From: Arion vulgaris
Taxonomy: Eukaryota; Mollusca; Gastropoda; Stylommatophora; Arionidae
DNA length: 64,000 bases
Assembly: GCA_020796225.1 (NCBI GenBank)
Contig: CM036775.1
Location: forward strand, 14,770,375-14,834,374
Reading direction: 5' to 3'
Shown: positions 38,830-49,739 of the stretch, in pieces
Layout of the letters: every line of letters begins with the position of its first letter
How positions within the stretch are numbered: position 1 is the stretch's first letter
Made by a program: the position numbers and the translations under genes
Notes under the pieces: model-generated
Told to the model about the DNA's origin: nothing
Database searches by the model: none
What the model saw: the letters and a program-made list of their open reading frames with translations, nothing else

Positions 38830-39960
38830 ACATCAAATTGCAGAATATGATTCCAGAAACATAGGTCCTAAAAAGAGCTTCTCTCCCCAGCATCTATACA
38901 ATCTGGATGCAGTCCCAGACAAGATGGGCAGGACATGTGGCTTGAATGCCAGATTGCAGAATACCCAAACGACTCTTTCTTCTTCTTCTTCTTTGCGTTC
39001 GTTCTTTACGACCAATTTTAATCACTCTTTGTACACGTTTTTTGTTGTTTTTTTTTTTTTGTCCGCTTTCAACTCAGACGAAGTTTCATCTCGGAAACTG
39101 ATTTTTGCGTGAAAATCCGTTTTTTCCAATTTCTTACAATGGCAGCAGCGTGCACATTGTAAATTACTTTACACTGGCAGCCGTGTGCTCAATGTACTCG
39201 TAATTAGTATTCCTCGCCATACAGGCAGATTTTCTCCGACTTCAGAGGTACTCACATTATCGTCCTGAGTAAGACCATGGGACTCGAACAAATGCCGGAT
39301 AGTGGGTTCGAACCCGAGCTATGAGGCGTCTCACAGCTAGTAGGCCGAGCTACTATCAACTACTCTAGGCAGTCCCCCTTTGTGACACGTTTGATCTTTG
39401 CCAAGAACGTGTATACGTTGCACATTGGTTTGGTAGGCCCAAACGCATAGACTTCTACATTTAGGACACATGCATCCGATTTCAGCCAAACCTCTTAGTC
39501 GCCTCTTACGACATGCGTGGCAGGTAATAGTGGTTCTATTCTTTATACCCAAATTTGAGCCCCGTAACCACTCTGGCGAAACGACTCTTTTATGGCGAGC
39601 TGCATAGCGGTAAACGCTCACAGGGTGGTTAGAAAAAGCGGTTCAAAGACATACTCAAGAACGCGATGAAATCTTTTGGCGTAGATGTCGACAACTGGGA
39701 GAATGTTGTTCAAGACAGATCAGCCTGGCGCACACTTCTTTGACACGGTTCTTCGGCCTGCGAGGCAGGTAGAACAGCACGGATGGAACAAAAACGTCAA
39801 ATTAGAAAGACAGTAACACTTATAGTCGTCTACGCACACACAGACAAACATAACGCAACTACATTCCCTTGGATGAAAATGTGTGTGTGGTCATCATCAC
39901 CCGTGATGAACGAGCATCATCAATCAATCAATCAATCAATCTTGTATTACTTTGAAAATA
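38830..39960 (+). mobile_element. RT C-terminal tail split by SINE-B
   Basis: Left part to 38978 (QTRWAGHVA, PDCRIPKRLF), right part from 39591 (YGELHSG, KRFKDILKNAMKSFGVDVDN, WENVVQDRSAWRTL, ARMEQKRQIRK). Ends with a TCAATCAATCAATC tail at 39926-39941, the same tail as SINE-A. Confidence 0.8.
38979..39578 (-). mobile_element. SINE-B with 12-bp target duplication, itself split
   Basis: Flanked by AAACGACTCTTT at 38967-38978 and 39579-39590. Interrupted at about 39028-39385 by SINE-J, which on the minus strand has GTAGCTCGGCCTACTAG and GGGTTCGAACCCACTA (tRNA-like boxes). Confidence 0.85.
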
Positions 39961-40159
39961 TGGAAATTACGACATGGAGTATGATTTCATATACATGACG
40001 TCCACATACATTTTCTAGGAACGGAGGGATTTCTGGGGGAAAGAGTGGTCCCATTTCGGTCCCATTACTCGTTACTTTGACACTATTCGATCCACTACCC
40101 GTTACTTTGTCACTATTCGAAATCAATGATTATTTCAATGTTTTATTATTCCAACATCC

Positions 40160-40163
40160 TTCC

Positions 40164-40202
<39 letters not shown>
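40160..40202. repeat. (CT)n microsatellite
   Basis: About 20 CT units. Confidence 0.9.
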
Positions 40203-40203
<1 letters not shown>

Positions 40204-40204
40204 G

Positions 40205-40935
40205 CCCTGGCGCTTATGGCAGCAATAAATACATACCATTCTTCATTATTCTTGGCAGCCCTCTGTATTGTGTTCAGCCTGTGATTTATTTATTTCATTT
40301 CTTGTTCTACTGTTCTCCTCCAGGTCGTTTTGAGTCTTCCACGTTTTCCTTTACCCTCTGGTGTCCATCTCAGTGCAATTTTCGGGACATTTAGTTTCCA
40401 TGCGTATCGCATATCTGATCCATCTCCAGCTTCTCTTTTGGTGATGTTGTTCATATTCTCTTGTTCATTGTTCATTTGAGGATCATCTTCATTTGACATG
40501 TCCATAATTGCTCCGGTCAAATTTGATCACATCAAGCGTCACGATGGCTTGGAAAGAACAATACTAGAGGGCAGGGTCCCAGGACGCAGAGGCAGACCAA
40601 GAAGAAGATGGCTACAAGATATTAAAGAAACCATGAATATGACCATCGACGAAGTGGGTGAACTGGCTAGAGACGGAGTGAATTTCAGATGTGCTGCAAA
40701 GAGAATCAACGTCCATATGAAAGATAGCGTCACCTTGATGATGATGATGATATTGCTCTCATCTCCTCCCCACAGACTGTATCTCGAGTGTGTTTAGGCT
40801 AACAACTTTTGTTTCGGTGTTGCTTGAACGTATCTACCGAGGTTTTCTCTCATGGTTTCCGCCTTGTGCACCTGTCGGTGCGCTATTCTCTCATGCACTG
40901 CATCGTTCTTTTTTAGAGAATAGTGTATGTCCTCA
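40205..40935. mobile_element. Three abutting retrotransposon fragments
   Basis: 40205-40460 minus: RT tail with TPEGKGKRGRLKTTWRRTVE. 40515-40735 plus: RT tail with [20 protein letters not shown] then [14 protein letters not shown]. 40735-40935 minus: I/Nimbus-like fragment as at 22690. Confidence 0.7.
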
Positions 40936-41730
40936 TGTACTTCCATGACATATGATTTTTTAAACAGGTTTACAGGATTGCTGTCTAACCAAATCCAAAC
41001 CTGAGGCCAGGACTCATTTAGTTGGACCTCTCCTCAGTGACCTGTCCGCCTGAATGCCCTGCCATGGACAAAGTCTCCGTCATAGCCACTCTATCGTTGG
41101 CAGTAGCAAGCCTCCCACTACTAAGGTAATGGCCTCATGGGAGGCTAGATTCTAGTTATTTTCTTTTCATTAAACTGTTTATTATTCAGAGCCGTGCCGT
41201 GCTATGATACAAAGAGGCGGCTACATCTTGCGGCACCGTAAATGGGTTGGCATAAGCAGCAACATTAAAATACAATTTTAACCATTCAATAGTTAAAAAT
41301 CTTTTCGTAACGCTTTTTTATATTGGTCACTGTTACTCCGATATTGATGTATATACTATTTATGATTTATCGCACGCCTCTGCCTTTGCGCTTTCGGTAC
41401 CATTTATTTCGTTTCTGGTGCAGGTGATCGTTGGCGAGTGCTCGCCGAAAAACTTTTGATCTGACAGCACGAAGTTATTATTTTTGTTGGTAATAGTTGA
41501 TAGTTGATATCATTATTTCTAAGTAGTTTATATTTTCAAAATAAAAATAGTATTCGTAAATTTTGGAAAGTTTTAAAAATACAAATCGAAGGATATTTTA
41601 AAGAATAAAAAATTAAAGGACGGCATTTCGAAGACTTGCATCATACTGAGAAAATCTACCGCACCATCCTGTTATATTCCTAAAATACTTGCAATAAGTT
41701 ATGATAAAAATCACTTGCTGAACTTATCTT
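40935..41730. other. No recognised feature
   Basis: Contains CCCTGCCATGGACAAAGTCT-type text at 41050-41160 resembling a retroelement remnant, then AT-rich sequence. No assignable exon. Confidence 0.35.
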
Positions 41731-41733
41731 TAC

Positions 41734-41830
41734 CTGGAATGTTTGTTTGGCAGCTGCAGGATTGAAAGTATCAAACTGTGGAGGAGTGCTGGTCGAATAA
41801 ATAGAGCAGCTCCCATGATGGAGATCAGTG
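41734..41830 (-). CDS. Possible host exon of unknown gene
   Basis: On the minus strand an open segment reads NTDLHHGSCSIYSTSTPPQF then DTFNPAAAKQTFQ and ends at a good donor (CAG|GTAAAG at 41733). A roughly 62-bp tandem array begins just upstream, the same exon-array arrangement seen in CHEK2. It lies 4.4 kb upstream of CHEK2 on the same strand and could be a 5-prime exon of that gene or of another. No acceptor could be fixed; an alternative frame starts MGAALFIRPALLHSLILSIL. Confidence 0.25.
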
Positions 41831-41939
41831 TTCAATCAAGTAAGGTCAGACGACTTTGGCTTGTGTGGAAAGAAAACCAACTGAACAGCTCGTAGATCTG
41901 AAGAATGCAGCTCATTACATTCTAAGGCTGATTCGTCTA

Positions 41940-42420
41940 CGAAACCCACTTCCTTAAGAAGGGTACTAACAGGCAGTAATCTAAATTCTGCAGGTCTTGC
42001 TCCATATGACCTACATTCTTTAAAAGTGGTGCAGCAGACAGTAAGTACAATTGTGCAGGTTCTGGTCACAATTGACTACATTCCTTAGAGATCAGGATAA
42101 CAGACAGTAACTAAATTTGCAGGCTCTGGTCCACAGACCTACAACACTACGTGGTCTAACAGCAGTATAAATTCTGCAGGCTTCTGCTCCACATGACCTA
42201 CAATTCCTTAAAAGTGGTACAACAGACAGTAACTAAATTCTGCAGGCTCTGGTCCCATGACCACATTGTCTTAAGTGGTACTACAGGCAGTAACTAAATT
42301 CTGCAGCCCTGCTCCATGACTACAATCTTAAAAGTGGTGATACGGCAGTAATAAATCTGCAGGCTCTTGCTCCATGACCTACAATGCCTTAAAGTGGTGC
42401 ACAGGCAGTAACTACAGTGT
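41940..42420. repeat. Degenerate 62-bp tandem repeat
   Basis: About eight units of TAACTAAATTCTGCAGGCTC plus CATGACCTACA and AAAGTGGT. In reverse each unit has CCTGCAG, an acceptor-like word. Confidence 0.75.
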
Positions 42421-43000
42421 TTAATCACAGTAGATTTGAGAAATCTCTGGAGGCCACAGAAATGTGGTTTACTAAGAATGATTATAATCACATGGACTGC
42501 TAAAATGACATATGTTGAGGTGTTGAATGAGGCCAAGACACAGAGTAAATTTATCATCAATATAAGAAAAAAGTAATCATATTTTTTCGAACATGTAATG
42601 AGTTGATCACACAACGTACTGGTTCAAACTCCGTGACAAGAGTTAAGCAAATCAGTTTCGTGGGATTTTAGAAAGTAACAATATACCTCACCGTTCATAA
42701 AGCAATGGCAAACTACTGAGCGTATAAGTGCTGCTAGAAATCAACGACAGTTTACGGTAATAGCACGCAGCGACATCAGAAAATTATTTATGATGGCCCG
42801 GTAGCATGTCGTAAAGGATATGCAGATTTTGATTTCAATGAGAGAGGTTTAGAGCACGTAAGAAAGATAGACAGTTTTGACAGCCTGACTTCATTGCCAC
42901 GGAAGACGTCAACATCTGAGATGATAGTAAGCACCATGGGGCAGAGATTTGTGAGATCCAGATTGCTTACGCCAGTCGGTAACACTTGCTGATGATGAGC
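42420..43000 (+). mobile_element. RT tail split by SINE-F
   Basis: Decayed RRMxxIPWT-family tail at 42420-42611 and 42839-43000 (EATEMWF, TWTAKMTYVEVLNEAKTQ). SINE-F at 42612-42838 has AAAGCAATGGCAAACTACTG as in 25590. Confidence 0.65.
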
Positions 43001-43209
43001 TAACAATCACTAAGTAACGGATACTAAGTAACGAGTATTTTTGAAGAAATAGTGGAATATTTAAACGTAATGGAAACGCACATCACTAGCAAGGGATATG
43101 TGATAACCGGATATCCATTCATCGGTTGATGTTACGTAATACATTACTATGTAAATACATCATTGAGTCCAATATGAATGACTCGGCTTTTAACGTCTGC
43201 ATTTCAGCG

Positions 43210-43790
43210 TTATCATTTAGGTCAGATTGTTCACTGTTCAATTGAGGATCATCTTCATCGCACATCGGACATGTCCATAATTGTCCCGATCTCCCCCAAG
43301 CATGTATCTCAGTATGTTTAGGCTAACAACTCCAAGTTCTGTGTTGATTAAATGTATCTACTGGGTTTTCTCTCGTGGTTTTCCCGCCTTGTCGCAATTA
43401 TCGGTATGCATACCTTGTGCAACCAAGTAAAATACCTTTTATCTTCTTCCTTGAAATCTTCAGAGCGTATGTTTTTTCTTAGAGCGTTGATGATGTCACT
43501 TTTGTCCATAGAAGACCCATCTCAATCACAGTATTGATTGCAAGTGCACCCGCTCTCTCATTGCCCTTCACCCCAGAATGACCTGGGACAAAGATGAAGG
43601 TAAGTGTATGGATTGTTGCATTTTGTATTAATTGCATCCACTGCATTCTTTCATAAACTAACGGTCTTGATCTGTATCATGCTCAAAGAGTCAGCTGAGC
43701 ATGCATGAATGGGTGAATGTTTGCGTATGTAGCCACTCCAGAAATTATATCACCGCCATGATCTCCAGTTGTCTAGGTTTAGGTGAACAT
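43210..43790 (-). mobile_element. I/Nimbus-like RNase H end
   Basis: Minus strand residues FIFVPGHSGVKGNERAGAL-like before a C-terminal block shared with 22690. Confidence 0.6.
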
Positions 43791-43799
43791 AATAAATGA

Positions 43800-44410
43800 T
43801 ATTTTTATCAATGGAGGAAAGTAGAAAATGTGAACAGTTTTGAATATCTTGGTTCACTGCTAACAACAGATGGAAATGGAATGAAGGAAATTAAAAGAAG
43901 AACAAACATGGTTTTACAAAAAAATTAAACAACTCAAAACAGTATGGAACGGAACTGATAAGAAAACAAAGATCAGAATACTAAGAGCATGCATATTCCC
44001 AGTGGCAACGTATGGGTGTGAAGCAAGGACATTTAATAAAGCAGTGGAAACACATATATGTGCCTTTGAATATAAGTGTTGCAGAAGAGTCCTACGTATA
44101 ATGGACAGAGAAGAGAACAAATAGATATATCCAGAAAGAACTCAAAATCAAAGAAAACTGGCTGATGCTACAAATAAGAAAGAGAAAATTGAGGTATTTT
44201 GGACATATAAAAAGATATGAAGGGCTGAAGAAGACCATCATGGAAGGAGGCATACCCACAAAGAGAAGAAGATGAAGACCACGGAGAAGATGGATTCAGG
44301 GTGTAACTGATGGTTTGAACATGACGGCTGCAGAGGCAGGAAATCTGGCCTATGAGAGAGAAATTCCGGAGGACTGTTGGTGTGCTAAAGTTCTACTCAG
44401 AACAAGCTAT
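43800..44410 (+). mobile_element. RT C-terminal tail (RRRWIQGVTDGLNMTAAE family)
   Basis: FEYLGSLLTTDGNGMKEIKR, then [27 protein letters not shown] and RRWIQGVTDGLNMTAAEAGN across frames. Confidence 0.75.
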
Positions 44411-44439
44411 TTGATGATGATGACATGACCTCCATAGTC

Positions 44440-44715
44440 ATGCTTTTCTTTTCTTTTTTTCTCAATCCTGTTGTGCATCACAGCTCCGGGATAAAACGAG
44501 ATTTCTAGAACGAGCCCCCTAAACACACTGTGTGCGCTTCATAAACAGTGTCTTTCGACGTCTGTTATATCTGAAGTCCAACTTTTGCGTGGCCAGCCTT
44601 TTGCTTTGTATCCACTATATCGGAGGAACATCGCTCTTTGAGGTGAACTGTCTGTTGGTAAACGACTTAAATAGTTATGCTGCTAGCAAGTTAAAAATAG
44701 ACAGCATACAAGACT
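44440..44715 (-). mobile_element. RT tail fragment (WFGHxSRLP family)
   Basis: GAACATCGCTCTTTGAGG and TGCGTGGCCAGCCTTTTGCT as in 54410-54470. Confidence 0.6.
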
Positions 44716-44734
44716 TGCATATCTAGGAGCAATT

Positions 44735-45390
44735 ATCAATTATATGAGGACTATCATCACAGCACTCCGGACATGTTCATAGGTGCTCCGATCTCCGCCT
44801 CAGCAAATCTAGCAGCGTCCAGCGACCCAACACGCCAGTTCGATGTTGATTAATCAATCTCTTTGAATATTTAGTATGTCATTCTTTTCGGGCTGCACCA
44901 ATATTGACGCTCATCTCCCTCAATCTGGTCAGCGAGTGGGATTCATAGCCCTGAAACTCCTCTGTTCGGAAAGATTCTCTCAATGTGTGAAGAATGTCAT
45001 TTCGATCCATGGCAGCTCCCTCTGATATTGTAGCCATCCCAGCCAATCTATCAGCTCGTTCATTACCCCTAACTCCTACGTGCCCAGGGACAAAAATGAA
45101 GGTGATTTCTCTGATCATTGTCTGTACTAGAACCCCCACCCAGTTTCGTCTAGCCATTCCTGATTCGACTTTACGAATCATGCTCCTGGAATCACTGAGC
45201 ATGAAAACACGAGAGTAGTTGTGAGATGCCAACCATTGCACCGCCTCCATAACCGCCCGAACCTCCATTGTCAAACTACCTGTTGTTGTTGCGTAGGCCC
45301 CACTGGCCTCTCTTATCATTTTTCCTCCTTAGCATGCTGAAAAAGCACAACGTTGTTGGCGAATGACCGAACCATCTGTGTAAATAACTA
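44735..45390 (-). mobile_element. I/Nimbus-like RNase H domain, best copy
   Basis: Minus strand: GAYATTTGSLTMEVRAVMEA, VFMLSDSRSMIRKVESGMAR, then ITFIFVPGHVGVRGNERADR. The E, D (SDS) and H/ERAD residues of RNase H are present. Open over 146 codons, then the 3-prime UTR-like end shared by 27640 and 7440. Upstream RT missing. Confidence 0.85.
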
Positions 45391-45399
45391 CATCTGTAT

Positions 45400-45625
45400 C
45401 ATTGAACATAAATAACATGATGTCTCGGAAGATGAAATATTTGGCAACCTTAAACGTCACAGTGGTTTGGAGAGAGCGGTAATGGAAGGCATGGTTCCTG
45501 GAGTACGAGACAGGGGATGACCAAGACGAAGGTGACAGCAGGACATCAAAGAAACATTGAATACGACGCTGGAAGAGGCGGGAGAACTTGTTATTAGAGA
45601 CGTGATGAAAGCGACGTTCTGCTGC
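45400..45625 (+). mobile_element. RT tail fragment
   Basis: SGLERAVMEGMVPGVRDRG then RWQQDIKETLNTTLEEAGEL; same family as 40515. Confidence 0.7.
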
Positions 45626-45634
45626 TACTTGAGT

Positions 45635-46140
45635 GAGAAGAATGTTATGTTATGCGATCGACGTCATTGCACACTGGGCATTCCCATTCGTGCTCTGTCC
45701 TCCTCTGCAGCAGCCATCCCAAAGTCCATTTGCTCACCGTACCCATGAGAAGTTGATTAATATATCTTCTCTCTCTACCACGAAGACGACATTGTCTGGA
45801 ATGTCCAAACTTGTACCCATGAGTAGTTGATTACTATATCTTCTCTCTCTACCACGAAAACGACATTGTCTGGCATATTCAAACTTAACGCATAATTCTC
45901 GAACTCGTTCCAGTGTCTGAGAATTTTCCATTTCACATAAATGAGTGCGTACCACATTGATGATATCGGCTCTGTCCACACTTCTGCTCACTTGAGCTGG
46001 GGCATTGTTTGCAAGAAAGTCAGCACGCTCGTTACCCCGCACTCCAGCATGTCCAGGTGTGTACAGCCAAGTCATTTTCTTGAGATGTGATCTCTGAATG
46101 ATATCCACCCATTCCACACCTTTATTAGTTTTATGATCAT
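45635..46140 (-). mobile_element. I/Nimbus-like RNase H C-terminus
   Basis: Minus strand: HLKKMTWLYTPGHAGVRGNE then RADFLANNAPAQVSRSVDRA and VRTHLCEMENSQTLERVREL. A 60-bp block (TCTCTCTCTACCACGA) is duplicated at 45770 and 45845. Confidence 0.8.
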
Positions 46141-46146
46141 TGAATG

Positions 46147-46640
46147 TTTTCTCGCCCGAGTGGTTACCGGGGCCCAAATTTGGGGTGTAAAGAATAGAAC
46201 CACTGTTACCTGCCACGCATGTCGTAAGAGGCGACTAAGGAGGTCTGGTTGAGATCGGATGCATGTATCCGCTAGGGAATGCTAACCCGAAACAAATGCT
46301 TGCAGAAAACGGATGCACCAGGCCGTAAGGCGCATAACATGGTGCAACGACCCCTCACAATGAGGAATGGGATAACGGATTCTACGGTTGCCAATCTGCC
46401 TCGGAGATTTAGCCACGCAGTAAGATTGTCAGAACTACCATCACGAGGGTGGACAAAACTTACTGCGGGAAGAGGTCGGCGCAAACGGGAAGCAGAAATC
46501 ATAGAAATTATATCCTACAGAACTGCCCCAGTATGCAGACTTGAGAAGAAAGAGGTGGCCCACTTACACTAGCGTCCAAGACAAACTGTATGGCGTGGCT
46601 GATAATCTGAGACAGACGGCTGCCTTTATTAGAGAATTCG
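46147..46640 (+). mobile_element. SINE-B-headed element with LINE-like body
   Basis: CGCCCGAGTGGTTACCGGGG head, GTCGTAAGAGGCGACTAAGG core, then a body reading RNKCLQKTDAPGRKAHNMVQ and [20 protein letters not shown]. Not found in ordinary SINE-B copies. Confidence 0.7.
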
Positions 46641-46644
46641 AAAT

Positions 46645-47092
46645 CTGTGAGTCTCTGTGGTGTAGAGGTTCGGTGCTCATCTCTCAGTCCAAAGGTACTC
46701 GGTTCGCTCCCTCATGGAGCCATCAGGATATGTTTCCACAGATCCCTGGTCTCAGTGTAGGTGAGATCGAGTTCTTAGTCCTATCGGAGACGGACGATAA
46801 ATCGTATGTCCCGTGTTCAAGTTGAGCACGTAAAAGAACCTTTGGCAGTTCAAAATTGAGATAAGAAGGCTGGAAAGCCGCTGCCCGGGCAAAATTTATT
46901 AGAAAAGATTAAAAATAAAATGTTTACAAAATATCTTCACCATCTTCTAAGCTACATCTGGGACCCTTGCCAGTGCTACGGAGATCGTGCATTACAGCTG
47001 AGATCTTCCTGTGTAAGAAAGAGATCGGAGCACACGTGGTTACTCACTGAAGTGCAATGATGATGGTCCTATCAATCAATCAATCAATCATA
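46645..47092 (+). mobile_element. SINE-A, near full length
   Basis: GTCTCTGTGGTGTAGAGGTT head to TCAATCAATCAATCAT tail; best copy with intact A-box-like and CGGTTCGCTCCC B-box-like words. Confidence 0.85.
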
Positions 47093-47159
47093 ACTAAATA
47101 TGGCTGATTCAGTGATCACTAAGGAAACAGAAGTACGCAAGTATGTCGGTGCAAAGATC

Positions 47160-47870
47160 ATGTGATACACAATCATCATTATCAAATGTCTTGTCCTGAG
47201 CAGAACTTTGCCACCCCAATAGTGCTCCGGAATTTCTCTATCTCTCATAGACCAAATGTCCTGCCTCTGCAGCCACCATGTTGAAACCATCAGCCTTCTT
47301 CTTTGCGTTTGTTCTTTACAACCATTTTAATCACTCTTTGTGATATGTTTGATCTTTGCCAAGAACGTGTATACGTTGCACATTGGTTTGTAGGCCCCTA
47401 AATGCATAGACTTCTACACGTTTAGGACATGTGCATCCGATTTCAGCCTAACCTCCTTCGTCGCCTCTTACGGCATGCGGGACAGGTAACAGAGGTTCTA
47501 TTCTTTACACCTCAAATTTGGGCCCCGGTAACCACTCGGCAAAACCATCAGTTACATCCTGAATCCATCTTCTCCATGGTCTTCCTCTTCTTCTCTTTAT
47601 CGGTATGTCTCCATGTCTTTTTATATGTCCAAAATATCACAATTTTCTCATTTAATTTTGTAGCATCAGCCAGTTTTCTTTCATTTTGAGTTCTTTCTGG
47701 ATAGATCTATTTCTTCATTCTCGTCCAAGATATACGAAGGACTCTTCTTAACACTTAAATTCAAAAGATCATATATATTTTTCCACTGCCTTATTAATTG
47801 TCCATGCTTCACACCCATACGTTGCCACTGGGAATATGCATGCTCTTAGTATTCTGATACACAATACACA
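47160..47870 (-). mobile_element. RT tail split by SINE-B
   Basis: RT (family of 43800) on both sides; SINE-B at 47294-47541 flanked by AAACCATCAG at 47284-47293 and 47542-47551. Confidence 0.85.
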
Positions 47871-48325
47871 CATGAAATATTGATTTCCCGCTTAAGTTAA
47901 ACTTTGCTTTGTATCATCAACTTGTATTTGACAAGCAATATTTTTTTAAAAACCCTTCGTTTGTTGAAATGATTACACTTTTTGACATAAGCACGCTTTG
48001 CTTAAAATACATCCTACGCCACGTGCGAATGAATTAATTGTCTGGCTTGTTCTTGAAAGCTATTTTTAGATTGGGGAATACCATTCTATTTTTAGCAAGC
48101 ACATCAGAAAGTCAGGCTACTACTGCGTTTAACCAAGCCTTGATTATACTGGAGCCTGGCTATGGTTACAATATGCACTGTAGTTTGTGAAATGGGCCAA
48201 TGTCATGCTTGAACTCATGTTTGGAAAAATGTTAGTACTCATTTGGTAGAACTGTATGTTGAGAGTGCATGGTTAATGTCAGGTGAGTTTGTTTATGGTA
48301 TTGTATAGTCTAGGTTATTCTCTAA
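47870..48325. other. No recognised feature
   Basis: AT-rich sequence without exon or repeat that I can name. Confidence 0.4.
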
Positions 48326-48329
48326 GGCT

Positions 48330-48577
48330 TCTTCTTCTTCAAACGCTTCATATCGACCATTTGTCAACCACTCTGTGTGATTTGTGTGTGATCTGAGCCT
48401 AAGAGAAAGTGTACGTTGTGCCAGTTATGCATCTATAAGTAAGCCAGCACATCCGATTTCTGCGCTGCTTTTTATTTACTAGGGTAGCATCCATCAGTCG
48501 CCTCTTACGACATGCACTGTAGGTTGCAGTGGTACTATTCTTTGCTTCCCTTGCGGGTCACGGCAACACATAGGCGA
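48330..48577 (-). mobile_element. SINE-C with likely target duplication
   Basis: Flanked by ATTCTCTAAGGCT and ATTCCTAAGGCT. TTCTTCTTC tail, ACTATTCTTTGCTTCCC. Confidence 0.78.
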
Positions 48578-48589
48578 TTCCTAAGGCTG

Positions 48590-49030
48590 AAATGATTGAT
48601 TGATTGATAGGACCATCAGCGTTGCACTTCGGTGAGTAACAATTGTGCCTGATCTCTTTCTTACACAGGAAGATCTTAGCTGCAGTGCACAAACTCCGTA
48701 CCACCGGTGAGGGTACCCGATGTAATTTTGAAGATGGTGAAGATATTTTATAGGAATTTTATTTTTAATCTTTTCTAATGAATTTTGCCCGGGCAGTGGC
48801 TTTCCAGCCTGCTCCCCTCTGATTTTGAACAGCCAAGGTTTCTTTTACGTGCTCAAATTGTGCACTGGATCTACATTTTATCGTCCGTCTCCGATAGGAC
48901 TAGGAACTTGAAACCTACACTGAGATCAGGGATCTCTGGAAAAATATCCCAATGGCTCCACGAGGGAGCGAACCGGTTACCTTTCTCACCAGAGGCAAGC
49001 ACCTAACCCCTACACTACAAAGACCCCCTA
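48590..49030 (-). mobile_element. SINE-A
   Basis: Reverse copy: TGATTGATTGATTGATAGGA tail to CCTACACTACAAAGACCCCC head. Confidence 0.82.
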
Positions 49031-49212
49031 ACGATGTACTGGAAAACTGCAAGAGATAGCTAAAGATATGAAAACTTGTCATGAGTTGATTGAGTACATA
49101 TGTCACAACTGGGGTAAAAAGGCACAAAAAGAGAAGAGAAAAGACGTAAAAGCTTCCTAAATATTTTTTTCTCTCGTTATTCTGAAGAAGATTCTCAAAC
49201 ATCTCATCTTTA

Positions 49213-49420
49213 ACAACCTCGGGCGCCCGTCTGCCCAGCGTGTTCGTAGCGCGTTGGACTACGGGTGACTATCCCTCTGTGTGTGCGGTTCAATTCCGCG
49301 GGATGGCAGAAAAAGCCACATGTGGCACCGAACCGAAGGGTTACGATGTCCATGGCACCGAGCCGAAGAGCTGAAAGCTCAAGTGCTTCTGGATCGGAAA
49401 AAACACACAAAAAACAACCT
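49213..49420 (+). mobile_element. SINE-H (tRNA-like head)
   Basis: CGTAGCGCGTTGGACTACGG (A box) and TGCGGTTCAATTCCGCGG (B box), then GAAGAGCTGAAAGCTCAAGT. Reverse copy at 59110-59312. Confidence 0.75.
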
Positions 49421-49739
49421 CGGGAAACTGTCACAAAATGCGTACACTCGCAGGCTCAGATCAAACAGGTTAATTAACAGCCGAAAATTGATCGTTTCGA
49501 GTGAACGCAAACGTCTGTCCGTGCAGGTTGTCGCTCAGTACTCTCTCTCTCTCTCTGTCGAATATCACACATAGGTCACAAAGAGTGGTCAACGAGTGGT
49601 TGTTCTAGAGCACCCGCGGAAGAGGCTCTCTGGACTATAATCACATGCTCACCGTCATCAGTAAGTGATGGTTTGTGAAGACTCGAACCGCGCTAGAAAT
49701 GGAAGAGGAACAAGGAGTATTTTTGCAAGAACAAAAAGT

